DNA of 21,115 nucleotides from a bacterium (GTDB lineage Bacteria; Chloroflexota; Dormibacteria; UBA8260; Bog-877). Positions within the stretch are counted from its first letter, which is position 1. Every line of letters begins with the position of its first letter. Made by a program: the position numbers and the translations under genes. Location: the NCBI GenBank assembly GCA_021791455.1, contig JAJYWM010000111.1:1-21115 (forward strand), written 5' to 3'. Below the pieces are notes generated by a model. The model did not search any database. It saw only the letters and a list, made by a program, of their open reading frames with translations, and had not been told where the DNA came from. Below, piece by piece: positions 14,349 to 20,708 of this stretch.

Positions 14349-14544
14349 CGGACGACCGACCCCCCAAAGATGGGTGATTTGATCTCAAAACGGACGCTTA
14401 CGAACAGTCCCGGACGACCGCTAGGTCAACTGAAAAACCCGGTGTCGGCGGTTCGATCCCGCCCCTCGGCACCAGTTTTTGATCTCAAAGCGACCCCCAG
14501 ACACCGACACCGGCCTGGCGTTTGATCCAACCGTTGATCCAACC
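14349..14544. repeat. Short direct repeats around the right tRNA remnant, candidate integrase arm sites
   Basis: Three repeat pairs lie in a 200-base non-coding stretch: CGGACGACCG at 14349-14358 and 14411-14420; TTTGATCTCAAA at 14378-14389 and 14478-14489; and TTGATCCAACC in tandem at 14522-14532 and 14534-14544. They flank the tRNA-Phe remnant (14430-14474) and end about 40 bases before the integrase fragment. Tyrosine integrases bind such arm-type repeats beside attP. The rest of 14196-14584 shows no gene. Confidence 0.5.
14430..14474 (+). repeat. tRNA-Phe 3'-half (att site remnant, right copy)
   Basis: The sequence matches a tRNA from position 32 to the CCA end: anticodon loop CTGAAAA (GAA, Phe), stem side ACCCG, variable loop GTGTC, a perfect T arm GGCGG-TTCGATC-CCGCC, acceptor strand CCTCGGC, discriminator A and encoded CCA. 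A 5' half would begin GCCGAGG, and none lies upstream, so this is not a complete tRNA gene. It is the kind of fragment left when an element carries the 3' end of its target tRNA as its attachment site. The truncated integrase 110 bases away supports this. Confidence 0.78.
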
Positions 14545-14584
14545 CGGTGGACGCCAGGAGACGTGCGTGGACGGTGAGAGCCCA

Positions 14585-14872
14585 TCACCCCTCGGCCAGA
14601 GCCGCCTCGATCGCCCCGATCGCGGTTCGCTGCATGGTCTCGGTGGCGTGGGAGTAGGTGTCGAGGGTGGTCCCGACGGTCGCGTGCCCCAGCATCTCGG
14701 ACGCGATCTTGGGATGGACACCCGTGCCGAGCGTCACGGTGGCAGCGGTATGTCTCAGATCGTGGAACCTTATGGACGGCAGCCCGGCCTGAACCAGCAG
14801 GGGATGGAACGAGCGGCGCAGCATGTTCCATGGATCCAGGGGCTCGGCCAAGGCAAAACTCCTGGTCGTCAC
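14585..14872 (-). pseudogene. Tyrosine integrase, C-terminal fragment
   Basis: 95 readable codons hold the second half of the catalytic domain: LVQAGLPSIRFHDLRHTAAT with the Arg and His of the H-x-L-R-H box, then EMLGHATVGTTLDTYSHATE with the third box His and the nucleophile Tyr. Upstream of GTG 14872 the frame hits a TAG, and the N-terminal 250-300 residues, with the first catalytic Arg, are missing. It is inactive. Its 3' end faces the tRNA-Phe remnant, the normal arrangement for AICE-type integrases whose gene abuts attP, so it was probably the integrase for that site. The break lies at about 14850-14875, where a phospholipase-D-like fragment begins on the other strand. Confidence 0.82.
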
Positions 14873-15130
14873 GAATTGCGCGACGTCCTATGTGGTACAA
14901 GACGCCCTCGCCGCCGATGCCGACCGCGGGGTGGCGGTCGACGTTCTTCTCAATCCTCTGGGCTATGGTGCCAAGGGCGCGGCCTCCTGGCTATCGAACC
15001 GTCGAGTTCATGTCCGCTGGGCCCCGGACTCCCCCTACCTCCACGCCAAAGTGATCCTCTCCGCCACCGAAGGACTTGGGGGGAGTGCCAACCTCAGCTA
15101 CCACGGGCTGAGCATCAACCGAGAGATGGA
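14853..15130 (+). pseudogene. Phospholipase-D-like (HKD) domain fragment
   Basis: The frame reads LLVVTNCATSYVVQDALAAD, then RGVAVDVLLNP, then YLHAKVILSATEGLGGSANL, SYHGLSINREMD. The His-x-Lys...Gly-Ser-x-Asn part of one HKD motif is present, but the usual Asp five residues after Lys is lost and the spacing is one residue short. The fragment begins abruptly inside the integrase remnant and ends where the first ~83-bp repeat starts at 15131; the frame then runs on to 15212 through the repeat. No start codon or second HKD motif can be assigned. It is a broken PLD-family nuclease or lipase gene. Confidence 0.6.
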
Positions 15131-15212
15131 CGCCATGGCGCCCGCGTCGCTGCTTCCCGCCGCATGGGCCTGGGGTACTGCCCTCTGGGCCAAGGGGACG
15201 CCGGCGGGCTGA
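15131..15212 (+). repeat. ~83-bp dispersed repeat, copy 1
   Basis: Begins CGCCATGG and ends GACGCCGGCGGGCTGA. It matches 15865-15947 with about eight substitutions and one single-base gap. The ends (GCCCGC near the left, GCGGGC at the right) can pair, so the unit is an imperfect palindrome. Frames differ between copies, so it is not a conserved peptide. Confidence 0.72.
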
Positions 15213-15223
15213 ACGGCCTGCGC

Positions 15224-15613
15224 CTAGACCTCTACGACCCGCAGAGCAGGAGCGAGGCGGCGCACGTCGGCCGCGTCCGAGGTTACGACGACATCACCGC
15301 GTGCCGTGGCGACCAGTGCGACCTGCCCATCAACCACATCGGACGAGCCCGTCGCCGCCAGTAGCCGGCCGACACCGAGAGCTGCCTCGCGATCCAGCGC
15401 GGGAACTTGGACGCGACGGTCCCCGATGAGTGCCCCGATCCGGGCCTGACGTGCCCCTCCGCGCCAGGTCTGGGCGAGCACCCCAGAGGGGATAGCCACC
15501 CCTCCTCCGCCCAGCGCCTCGCGCAAGAGCAACGCAACCTCCCGGCGTCCCCGCTCCAGGGCAAGGAGAGCTCCGCTGTCCAAGGTCAGTCCTCGAGGAC
15601 GGCCTTGGCCCAC
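15224..15613 (-). CDS. vapC: VapC-like PIN-domain toxin
   Basis: 129 residues from ATG 15613, overlapping the antitoxin gene by 28 bases. An in-frame TTG (Leu11 of this reading) would start the protein right at the PIN fold and is also possible. PIN acidic residues are visible: Asp12 in TLDSGALLALERG, Glu20, Asp92/Asp95 in SSDVVDGQVALVA, and Asp113 in VTSDAADVRRL. VapC toxins are Mg-dependent endoribonucleases that cut tRNA or rRNA and are held inactive by VapB. The middle acidic residue often seen as Glu is Gln48 here (VLAQTWRGG), which I recall as usual for this actinobacterial subgroup. Stop at 15224, only 11 bases from the end of the first ~83-bp repeat. Confidence 0.88.
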   Translation of the reverse strand: MGQGRPRGLTLDSGALLALERGRREVALLLREALGGGGVAIPSGVLAQTWRGGARQARIGALIGDRRVQVPALDREAALGVGRLLAATGSSDVVDGQVALVATARGDVVVTSDAADVRRLAPALRVVEV

Positions 15614-15816
15614 GCCCGCTCGCTCTCCGTGGCCTCGCCGCCAGTCTCGGCCAGGATCGCATCCACGATGTCGTCGATGCGATCGTGCTGAGCGCGCTCG
15701 GCTACCACTTCGCTGACATAGGAGCTCAGGTTGGCGGCCCTTCCGGCTGCCACTTCGGCTCGTGCTTGGCGAAGCACGTCCTCAGGCATCGTGATCGTGA
15801 CCTTCTGCGTTGCCAT
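15586..15816 (-). CDS. vapB: VapB-like ribbon-helix-helix antitoxin
   Basis: 76 residues. The N-terminal MATQKVTITMPEDVLRQARA followed by ANLSSYVSEVVAERA is a ribbon-helix-helix DNA-binding fold (strand TVTI-x-MPE, helix, NLSxYVSE helix). The C-terminal acidic/amphipathic part (IDDIVDAILAETGGEATESE onward) should wrap the toxin. The ATG at 15816 lies six bases after a TAGGAT -10 box (15823-15828), so transcription is probably leaderless. A short inverted pair TCCT-ACC-AGGA overlaps that -10 and could be the self-repression site. The gene overlaps vapC by 28 bases. Confidence 0.88.
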   Translation of the reverse strand: MATQKVTITMPEDVLRQARAEVAAGRAANLSSYVSEVVAERAQHDRIDDIVDAILAETGGEATESERAWAKAVLED

Positions 15817-15864
15817 ACATTTATCCTACCAGGAATCCAGTTCTGGACCGCCCCGCACGCTGCA

Positions 15865-15947
15865 CGCCATGGTGCCCGCCGCCCTGCTGCCGGCCGCATG
15901 GGCGTGGGGGTACTGCCCTCTGGGCCACGGGGACGCCGGCGGGCTGA
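15865..15947 (+). repeat. ~83-bp dispersed repeat, copy 2
   Basis: Direct-orientation partner of 15131-15212. The last 40 bases differ at a single position (GGGCCA.GGGGACGCC), while most changes sit in the first half. Terminal GCCCGCCG / CGGCGGGC arms are perfectly complementary over eight bases in this copy. It lies about 50 bases upstream of vapB, so the two copies enclose the VapBC operon. Confidence 0.72.
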
Positions 15948-15974
15948 GGGGCCAGGAAACTCAGCGGGCCGGGA

Positions 15975-16610
15975 TCAGCGCTTGAGGCTTCCGGGACCGC
16001 GCGGCCCAGTGTGCCTGCCTCGAAAGTTCGGTCCCATCGCCTCTGGCGGCTCTGGCTTATCCCCCCCGAGGGACTCCCGCTCTGCCGGGAACATCTCTTC
16101 GACCAAGAAGCGCGTCTTGGGCAACAGGAGTTCTGGTGGGTACAGACGCTCCACGACCGCGAGGACCTCGTCTCTCGTCTTGAGATCGAGCAACGTGGCG
16201 AGGTGGGCGATGTCTCCCCGGTCCTGCTCGGGCCGCGCAGCCAGCAGCTTCATCCCCAGCAGGAACTCTGGGGAGGCGGCGGTGACTCGTAGGCCTGGCA
16301 CGTCAAGCACCTTGTTCGCGCCTGGGTCAGCGCCCGGCACAAAACCCCTGGCCGCGTCGTTGAGCCAGCCATGCGGCAGCCGAAGGTCATCGCCGACGAT
16401 CTGGGCAGCCTTGTAGATCTCGTCAGTCGGTGCGAAGACGGCGTCGATGTCGCGGGTCATCCGATCGGCGTCATAAGCAAGGACCATCGCCGCTCCCCCG
16501 ACCAAGTAAACATCGCCAACCAGCCCTGCCGTGACCAGTTGTGCGCCTAACCGGGTCAAAGCCTCGATTGCTTGATCCCGGGTTAGGAACCCCGCCCCGC
16601 TCGCTGTCAT
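15975..16610 (-). CDS. Nucleotidyltransferase-fold protein, AbiEii/MenT-like toxin candidate
   Basis: 211 residues. The nucleotidyltransferase signature is VYLVGGAAMVLAYDADRMTRDID: Gly38-Gly39 and the Asp54-x-Asp56 metal site. Later parts (VTAASPEFLLGMKLLAARPE, DRGDIAHLATLLDL) match the helical half of DUF6036/AbiEii-type proteins. Such enzymes add nucleotides to tRNA or proteins and work as toxins when paired with a DNA-binding antitoxin. The ATG at 16610 overlaps the upstream Xre gene's stop by four bases (ATGA), a tight pairing. The frame is open further upstream within the Xre gene, but the start at the overlap fits the homology. Pro/Gly-rich tail of about 25 residues. Fold well supported; toxin role inferred. 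Confidence 0.82.
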   Translation of the reverse strand: MTASGAGFLTRDQAIEALTRLGAQLVTAGLVGDVYLVGGAAMVLAYDADRMTRDIDAVFAPTDEIYKAAQIVGDDLRLPHGWLNDAARGFVPGADPGANKVLDVPGLRVTAASPEFLLGMKLLAARPEQDRGDIAHLATLLDLKTRDEVLAVVERLYPPELLLPKTRFLVEEMFPAERESLGGDKPEPPEAMGPNFRGRHTGPRGPGSLKR

Positions 16611-17173
16611 CGCCGCTCCAGTCCCGCAGCTGTTACGAAGATTCCCCGCTTGGCAAAGGACCGAGGACTCTCGCGCAGGCTCGTGGGGATCCACGCCGGG
16701 GCGTCGGCGACGAACCACCAGGGCCGAGCCACGCGATCGGGATCCTGGGCCCAACCCGGGGCCGGGAGACCCCGCTGGAGGGTCAGGTGTTCCGCCAAGG
16801 CGGCCATGAGGGCATCCGTGGCGCTGTCACCGGTTGGGGCTGGCGCGTCAGCCACCACGAGAGCGGTATCGGCCGGGGTGCCCAGCGCTTCGTCGTCCAG
16901 CACCTCCCCCACCAGGCGCCAGGCCGCCGTGCTCCCGTCGGAGCGGCGCACCTCCGCCATAACGGGAGCCAGGGCTGTCAAGGAAGCCCAGCGGCGCCCT
17001 GCGGGCAGGCACGCCTCCACGAGCCGGTTGAACGTCCCCACATTGGGGACCAGCGCCCCAGACTCATACCGGCTCAAGGTCGCCGACGAAGTCCCCGCGC
17101 GGCGCGCGACCTCGCGCTGTGAGAAGCCGGCGCGTGCCCGTACAAATCGGAGCCGAGAGCTTGCGTCCATCAT
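16607..17173 (-). CDS. Xre-family regulator, probable antitoxin of the nucleotidyltransferase
   Basis: 188 residues. The N-terminal helix-turn-helix (about 6-62) reads LRFVRARAGFSQREVARRAG, then TSSATLSRYESGALVPNVGT, textbook Xre/Cro. The remainder is not recognised; it includes a mixed alpha/beta stretch and a Trp-rich segment (VARPWWFVADAPAWIPTSLR) and may bind the toxin. Two adjacent ATGs (17173 and 17170) can start it; both sit inside or next to a perfect inverted repeat. A TATCAT -10 box (17184-17189) on the minus strand puts the transcript start a few bases ahead, so the message is nearly leaderless. Coupled by ATGA to the nucleotidyltransferase gene. Confidence 0.85.
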   Translation of the reverse strand: MMDASSRLRFVRARAGFSQREVARRAGTSSATLSRYESGALVPNVGTFNRLVEACLPAGRRWASLTALAPVMAEVRRSDGSTAAWRLVGEVLDDEALGTPADTALVVADAPAPTGDSATDALMAALAEHLTLQRGLPAPGWAQDPDRVARPWWFVADAPAWIPTSLRESPRSFAKRGIFVTAAGLERR

Positions 17174-17194
17174 GCTATCGGGAATGATAGCATG
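17171..17194. promoter_or_regulatory. Perfect operator at the Xre gene start
   Basis: CATGCTATC (17171-17179) and GATAGCATG (17186-17194) form a perfect 9-base inverted repeat with a six-base centre. It covers the TATCAT -10 box and the first start codon of the Xre gene. A protein bound here would block transcription; self-repression by the Xre/nucleotidyltransferase complex is the natural reading. Confidence 0.7.
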
Positions 17195-17295
17195 CCCGAA
17201 ACTCGTCCGATACCACTCAGCGGATCGGGTGCGCCCCTATGCAATCCCGAGCTGAGCTTTAAATCGCCCACTCCCAACCGCAGAGGGGTGCTCCA

Positions 17296-17694
17296 ATGAA
17301 CCGTCGCGAACTGGCCAAGACCTTGCAAGCCCAACTGCTCTACGATGGCGACCCCAACGATCCCGTCTTCTCGAGCTTCAACTTCGCCGATGAGACGCTC
17401 CAGCTGATCTTCGGACTGATCAAGCAGAAGCTTGAGGCCGGGGAGGATGTGGCCGTCCGTGGATTCGGCCAGTGGAGGGTCCGAGAGACTCCGGGCGGAA
17501 TGAGGCGCAACCCCACCCACGAGGGTCTTCCCGGCCGACGCCCGCGCCTCGGCCGCCAGCCCGGTCAGCGCCAAGGTATCCAACACCAAGGTTTGGCAGG
17601 AGCGACGCAGGGCTCCGCCACAGCACGGGCGAGGCCAAGGATCGGTCAGGCCGCCCAAGCGGTCAAGATGGAGCCAACGATGCCGGACTCTTGA
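17296..17694 (+). CDS. HU-like DNA-binding protein with unusual or frameshifted tail
   Basis: 132 residues from ATG 17296, with GAGGGG seven bases upstream. Residues 1-76 follow the HU/IHF pattern: MNRRELAKTLQAQL, a helical middle, then EDVAVRGFGQWRVRETPGGM and RRNP, which match the G-F-G-x-F-x-V-R and R-N-P arm motifs. After about residue 77 the frame is Pro/Gly/Arg/Gln-rich and no longer HU-like. One frame over, the DNA reads RVFPADARASAASPVSAKV, a better fit to the expected PA....F.P.K tail, so a single-base indel near 17523 may have broken the gene. Alternatively it has a basic extension, as in mycobacterial HupB, though it lacks the Lys-Ala repeats of those tails. The N-terminal family call is good. 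Confidence 0.65.
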   Translation: MNRRELAKTLQAQLLYDGDPNDPVFSSFNFADETLQLIFGLIKQKLEAGEDVAVRGFGQWRVRETPGGMRRNPTHEGLPGRRPRLGRQPGQRQGIQHQGLAGATQGSATARARPRIGQAAQAVKMEPTMPDS

Positions 17695-17717
17695 TGATCG
17701 CGGCGTGACAGCGCCTT

Positions 17718-17734
17718 GATCGGCCCGGCCGATC
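17718..17734. promoter_or_regulatory. Perfect inverted repeat upstream of the molybdenum hydroxylase gene
   Basis: GATCGGC-CCG-GCCGATC: 7-base arms, three-base centre, 24 bases before the ATG at 17759. With no T-run it is more likely an operator for the hydroxylase gene than a terminator for the HU-like gene, but both are possible. Confidence 0.4.
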
Positions 17735-17758
17735 GAGCGGGCATGGAGGACGCCGAGG

Positions 17759-20353
17759 ATGGCAGTTGTAAGGCTGGTGGTCAATGGGAAGCCACACGAT
17801 CTGAGCATCGCGCCGGATGTGCCCCTGCTACGGGCCTTGCGGGAGCGCCTCAACCTCAAGGGCCCGAAGTACGGGTGTGGGGAGGGAGCGTGCGGCGCCT
17901 GCGCCGTCCTGCTCGACGGCGAGACACATCTGGCTTGCTCCACCACCGTCGCGGAGGTCGGGCCACGGACGATCACGACAATCGAGGGGCTCGCACCGCC
18001 CGGGCAACTGCACCCGGTACAGGCTGCGTTCCTCGCCGAGGGCGCGCTGCAGTGCGGGTTCTGCACCCCAGGAATGGTCGTCGCCGCGGCTGGGCTTTTG
18101 AGGGTCAACCCCGACCCCGACGAGCTCGACATCCGCACCGCGCTCAACGGGCACCTCTGCCGTTGCGGCGCCTACTCCAGGATCGTGAGAGCGGTGTCTC
18201 GAGCGGCCCGGACCCGAGGCAGCGTGCAGCCCACGCCACCTGCTGGGCCCCAACCGCCGCGGGTCCAGCTGGGCACGCGACGCCCTTGGGAGCGCATCGC
18301 TGCGCTGGATCGCCCGTACTTCGACGTGCTCTCGGATGGCTTGGTGGCGGTCCTGCCAGGCGCGCCGCCGAGCGCGGGACAGCATTGGCCCGATGGAGGG
18401 GCCTTCGTGCACGTGGGCAGTACCGGGGTGGTGACGGCGTTTATCGGCAAGGTGGACGGCGGGCAGGACAATCGGACCGCGCTCGCCCAGCTCGTGGCCG
18501 AGGAACTGCGGGTGCCCCCAGACCGAGTCGTGATGGTGATGGGTGACACAGGCGTATCCCCATTCGACCCGGGCACCTTCGGGAGCCGATCCATGCCCGA
18601 CGCCGGCCACCACCTTCGCCTCGCCTCGGTGGCGGCGCGACGCGGCCTGCTGGAGCTGGCCCGCGACCGCCTGGGGGTCCCCGAAGAGCAGCCACTGCAG
18701 GCTGCCGAGGGCGTGGCGCGGACCACCGACGGCACCCGGACTATGAGCTATGCAGACCTGGTCGAAGGAGTTCGCGTGGTGCGCGAGGCGAGCCGCCGCG
18801 AGGAGCTCACCCCGCCCCGGGAGTGGACCTGCGCCGGGAGGGCTGCCGCGCGGGCGACGTCGCCGGCCGCGGTGACCGGTATCAAGGTCTACCCGTCCGA
18901 TCTGGTGGTGGACGGGATGCTCGCAGGCAAGACTCTCGCCCGCCCGTACCATGGGGCACGCTTGGAGTCCTTGGACCTGACTTTGGCAGAGCAGGTCGAG
19001 GGGGCCACTCTCATCCGCGAAGGGGATCTGGTTGGAGCGGTCGGCGACGACCCTGCGACGGTCGCGCGAGCGATAGCCCTAATACAAGCGACGTGGAGCC
19101 CCGCCCCCGACGTGAGCAGCGCCACCATCGCCGACTACCTCCGCCAGCACCCAGTGCAGACGCAGGGTTGGGGTGGGTCGTTCCTCGCAGAAGGCGGCGA
19201 CGTCGCAGCGGCTGTCCGGTCGGGACACCGGTCCCTCCACGCCACCTACACCGTCCCCTACATCGCCCATGTCCCCATGGAGCCACGTAGTGCCGTCGCT
19301 CGCTGGGTGGGCGACGCGGTCACGATCTGGACCGGAACGCAGCGGCCATTCGCGGTGCGACGCGAGGTGGCCGACGCCATGGGCATCGACGAGGAGGCAG
19401 TCGAGGTGATCGTCCCCGACTTCGGCGGGGGGTTTGGCGGCAAACACACCGGCGAGGCAGCCATCGCCGCTGCCACCCTGGCCCGCCGTGCGGGGCGTCC
19501 GGTGCGAGTCGCCTGGAGTCGAGCGGAGGAGTTTACCCAGGGCTACTTGCGCCCGGCAGCGGTTATCGATGTGACCAGTGCCACAAGTTCGGACGGCAGC
19601 ATTTCGGCGTGGGACTTCGTCAACGTCAACTCCGGCCCGCAGGCGATCCAGCCCCCCTACGCGATTCCCAACTGGAGGCTGCACTTTCAGCCAGCCGCCT
19701 CGCCGCTCCGGCAGGGGTCCTATCGGGCGCTGGCGGCGACCGCGAACAACTTCGCTCGGGAGTCGCACATTGACGAGCTCGCCGCCCTCACCGGGGAGGA
19801 TCCGTTGCAGTTCCGCCTGCGGCAGCTGACCGACTGGCGGCTGGCGGACGTGCTGCGGCAAGTTGCAAGCCGGGCCGGGTGGGATCACCGCCACAGCGGT
19901 GATGGCCGCGGCTTCGGACTGGCGGTGGGACTGGAGAAGGATGGCCGCATCGCCGCCTGCGTCGAGGTGCGCGTGCACCGCGACCAGCGCCTGGAGGTTC
20001 TTCGGGTGATCACCGGCTTTGACTGCGGCGCGATCGTGAGCCCCGACAACCTCGCCAACCAGGTGGAAGGGGCTGCGATCATGGGGCTGGGTGGAGCCCT
20101 GTTCGAGGCCGTGGAGTTCGCGGGTGGCAAGGTCACCAACGCGTCCCTGCGGCAGTACCGGGTCCCCCGCTTCCTGGACGTTCCCCCAATTGAGGTGATC
20201 CTGGTGGATCGACCCGAGCTGGAACCGGCTGGCGGCGGGGAGACGCCGATCATGGCGATCGCGCCCGCCCTGGCCAACGCCATATTTGCCGCGACGTGTC
20301 GCCGCCTGCGAGCACTTCCCTTGGCACCCAAGGGGCTGCTCGCCGAAGCGTGA
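17759..20353 (+). CDS. Single-chain molybdenum hydroxylase (IorA-IorB-like fusion, xanthine oxidase family)
   Basis: 864 residues from ATG 17759, GGAGG eight bases upstream. Residues 1-150 form the two [2Fe-2S] domains: Cys40, Cys45, Cys48, Cys60 (GCGEGACGAC), then Cys99, Cys102, Cys134, Cys136 (CGFC, CRCG). From 190 comes the molybdopterin part in the IorB order: a GGQDN...GDTG...GTFGSRS segment first (about 225-275), then the hammerhead domain (about 370-450), then DFGGGFGGK (near 555-563). It ends with GGGE, where Glu828 is the catalytic base. There is no FAD domain, so electrons should pass to a cytochrome or other acceptor. Family members (isoquinoline 1-oxidoreductase, nicotinate dehydrogenase) hydroxylate N-heterocycles or aldehydes; the substrate is unknown here. 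IorA and IorB are usually separate chains. No Tat signal is visible and no maturation gene is adjacent. Confidence 0.88.
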   Translation: MAVVRLVVNGKPHDLSIAPDVPLLRALRERLNLKGPKYGCGEGACGACAVLLDGETHLACSTTVAEVGPRTITTIEGLAPPGQLHPVQAAFLAEGALQCGFCTPGMVVAAAGLLRVNPDPDELDIRTALNGHLCRCGAYSRIVRAVSRAARTRGSVQPTPPAGPQPPRVQLGTRRPWERIAALDRPYFDVLSDGLVAVLPGAPPSAGQHWPDGGAFVHVGSTGVVTAFIGKVDGGQDNRTALAQLVAEELRVPPDRVVMVMGDTGVSPFDPGTFGSRSMPDAGHHLRLASVAARRGLLELARDRLGVPEEQPLQAAEGVARTTDGTRTMSYADLVEGVRVVREASRREELTPPREWTCAGRAAARATSPAAVTGIKVYPSDLVVDGMLAGKTLARPYHGARLESLDLTLAEQVEGATLIREGDLVGAVGDDPATVARAIALIQATWSPAPDVSSATIADYLRQHPVQTQGWGGSFLAEGGDVAAAVRSGHRSLHATYTVPYIAHVPMEPRSAVARWVGDAVTIWTGTQRPFAVRREVADAMGIDEEAVEVIVPDFGGGFGGKHTGEAAIAAATLARRAGRPVRVAWSRAEEFTQGYLRPAAVIDVTSATSSDGSISAWDFVNVNSGPQAIQPPYAIPNWRLHFQPAASPLRQGSYRALAATANNFARESHIDELAALTGEDPLQFRLRQLTDWRLADVLRQVASRAGWDHRHSGDGRGFGLAVGLEKDGRIAACVEVRVHRDQRLEVLRVITGFDCGAIVSPDNLANQVEGAAIMGLGGALFEAVEFAGGKVTNASLRQYRVPRFLDVPPIEVILVDRPELEPAGGGETPIMAIAPALANAIFAATCRRLRALPLAPKGLLAEA

Positions 20354-20708
20354 CCCCAAACTCATCCACCGTCGCCGCCTGAACTCGCCTGCCCCGAATC
20401 TCCGGGATGTGCGCGCTCGCTGACCACCCCGGGTGAGTCGGCAAGGCGTGTGCTGGGTCGCGGGCCACACCCGCCGGGCCTTCGCACAGCGACTAGTCTC
20501 CCATGGCCCTGGCGGGCCGCCCGCTGGCGGGTGAAAATAGGGCTGCCATCCGGCGACATCGAGCTCTCCTTGGTGCCATGAGCCCGGCGACTAGTCGGAT
20601 TGCGGGAGCCGAAGGCACCCCTGACTGTTGCTTCGAGCACGAGCCTTAGATTCTTTGGCAGGTCGGCTCCTCCGGATGGCGTTGTTGTCCACACCACGGA
20701 GGGAGCCC
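20354..20708. other. Non-coding stretch ahead of the IS110 transposase, possible IS left end
   Basis: No convincing gene in 355 bases. The 10-mer GCGACTAGTC occurs at 20489-20498 and 20587-20596, with an 8-base palindromic core (GACTAGTC). A stem GCGGG-CCG-CCCGC sits at 20512-20524. In IS110-group elements the non-coding end beside the transposase start encodes a structured guide (bridge) RNA; this stretch has the right position and length. The element's true left edge cannot be fixed from this window. Confidence 0.35.

Noticed and set aside
14430..14474. A functional tRNA-Phe gene
   Set aside because: Only the 3' half from the anticodon loop is present; no acceptor 5' strand, D arm or 5' anticodon stem precedes it.
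14522..15364. A 280-aa plus-strand frame across the integrase remnant and VapC region
   Set aside because: It is antisense to the integrase fragment and vapC and in the wrong frame for the PLD fragment; composition is typical of a GC-rich shadow frame.
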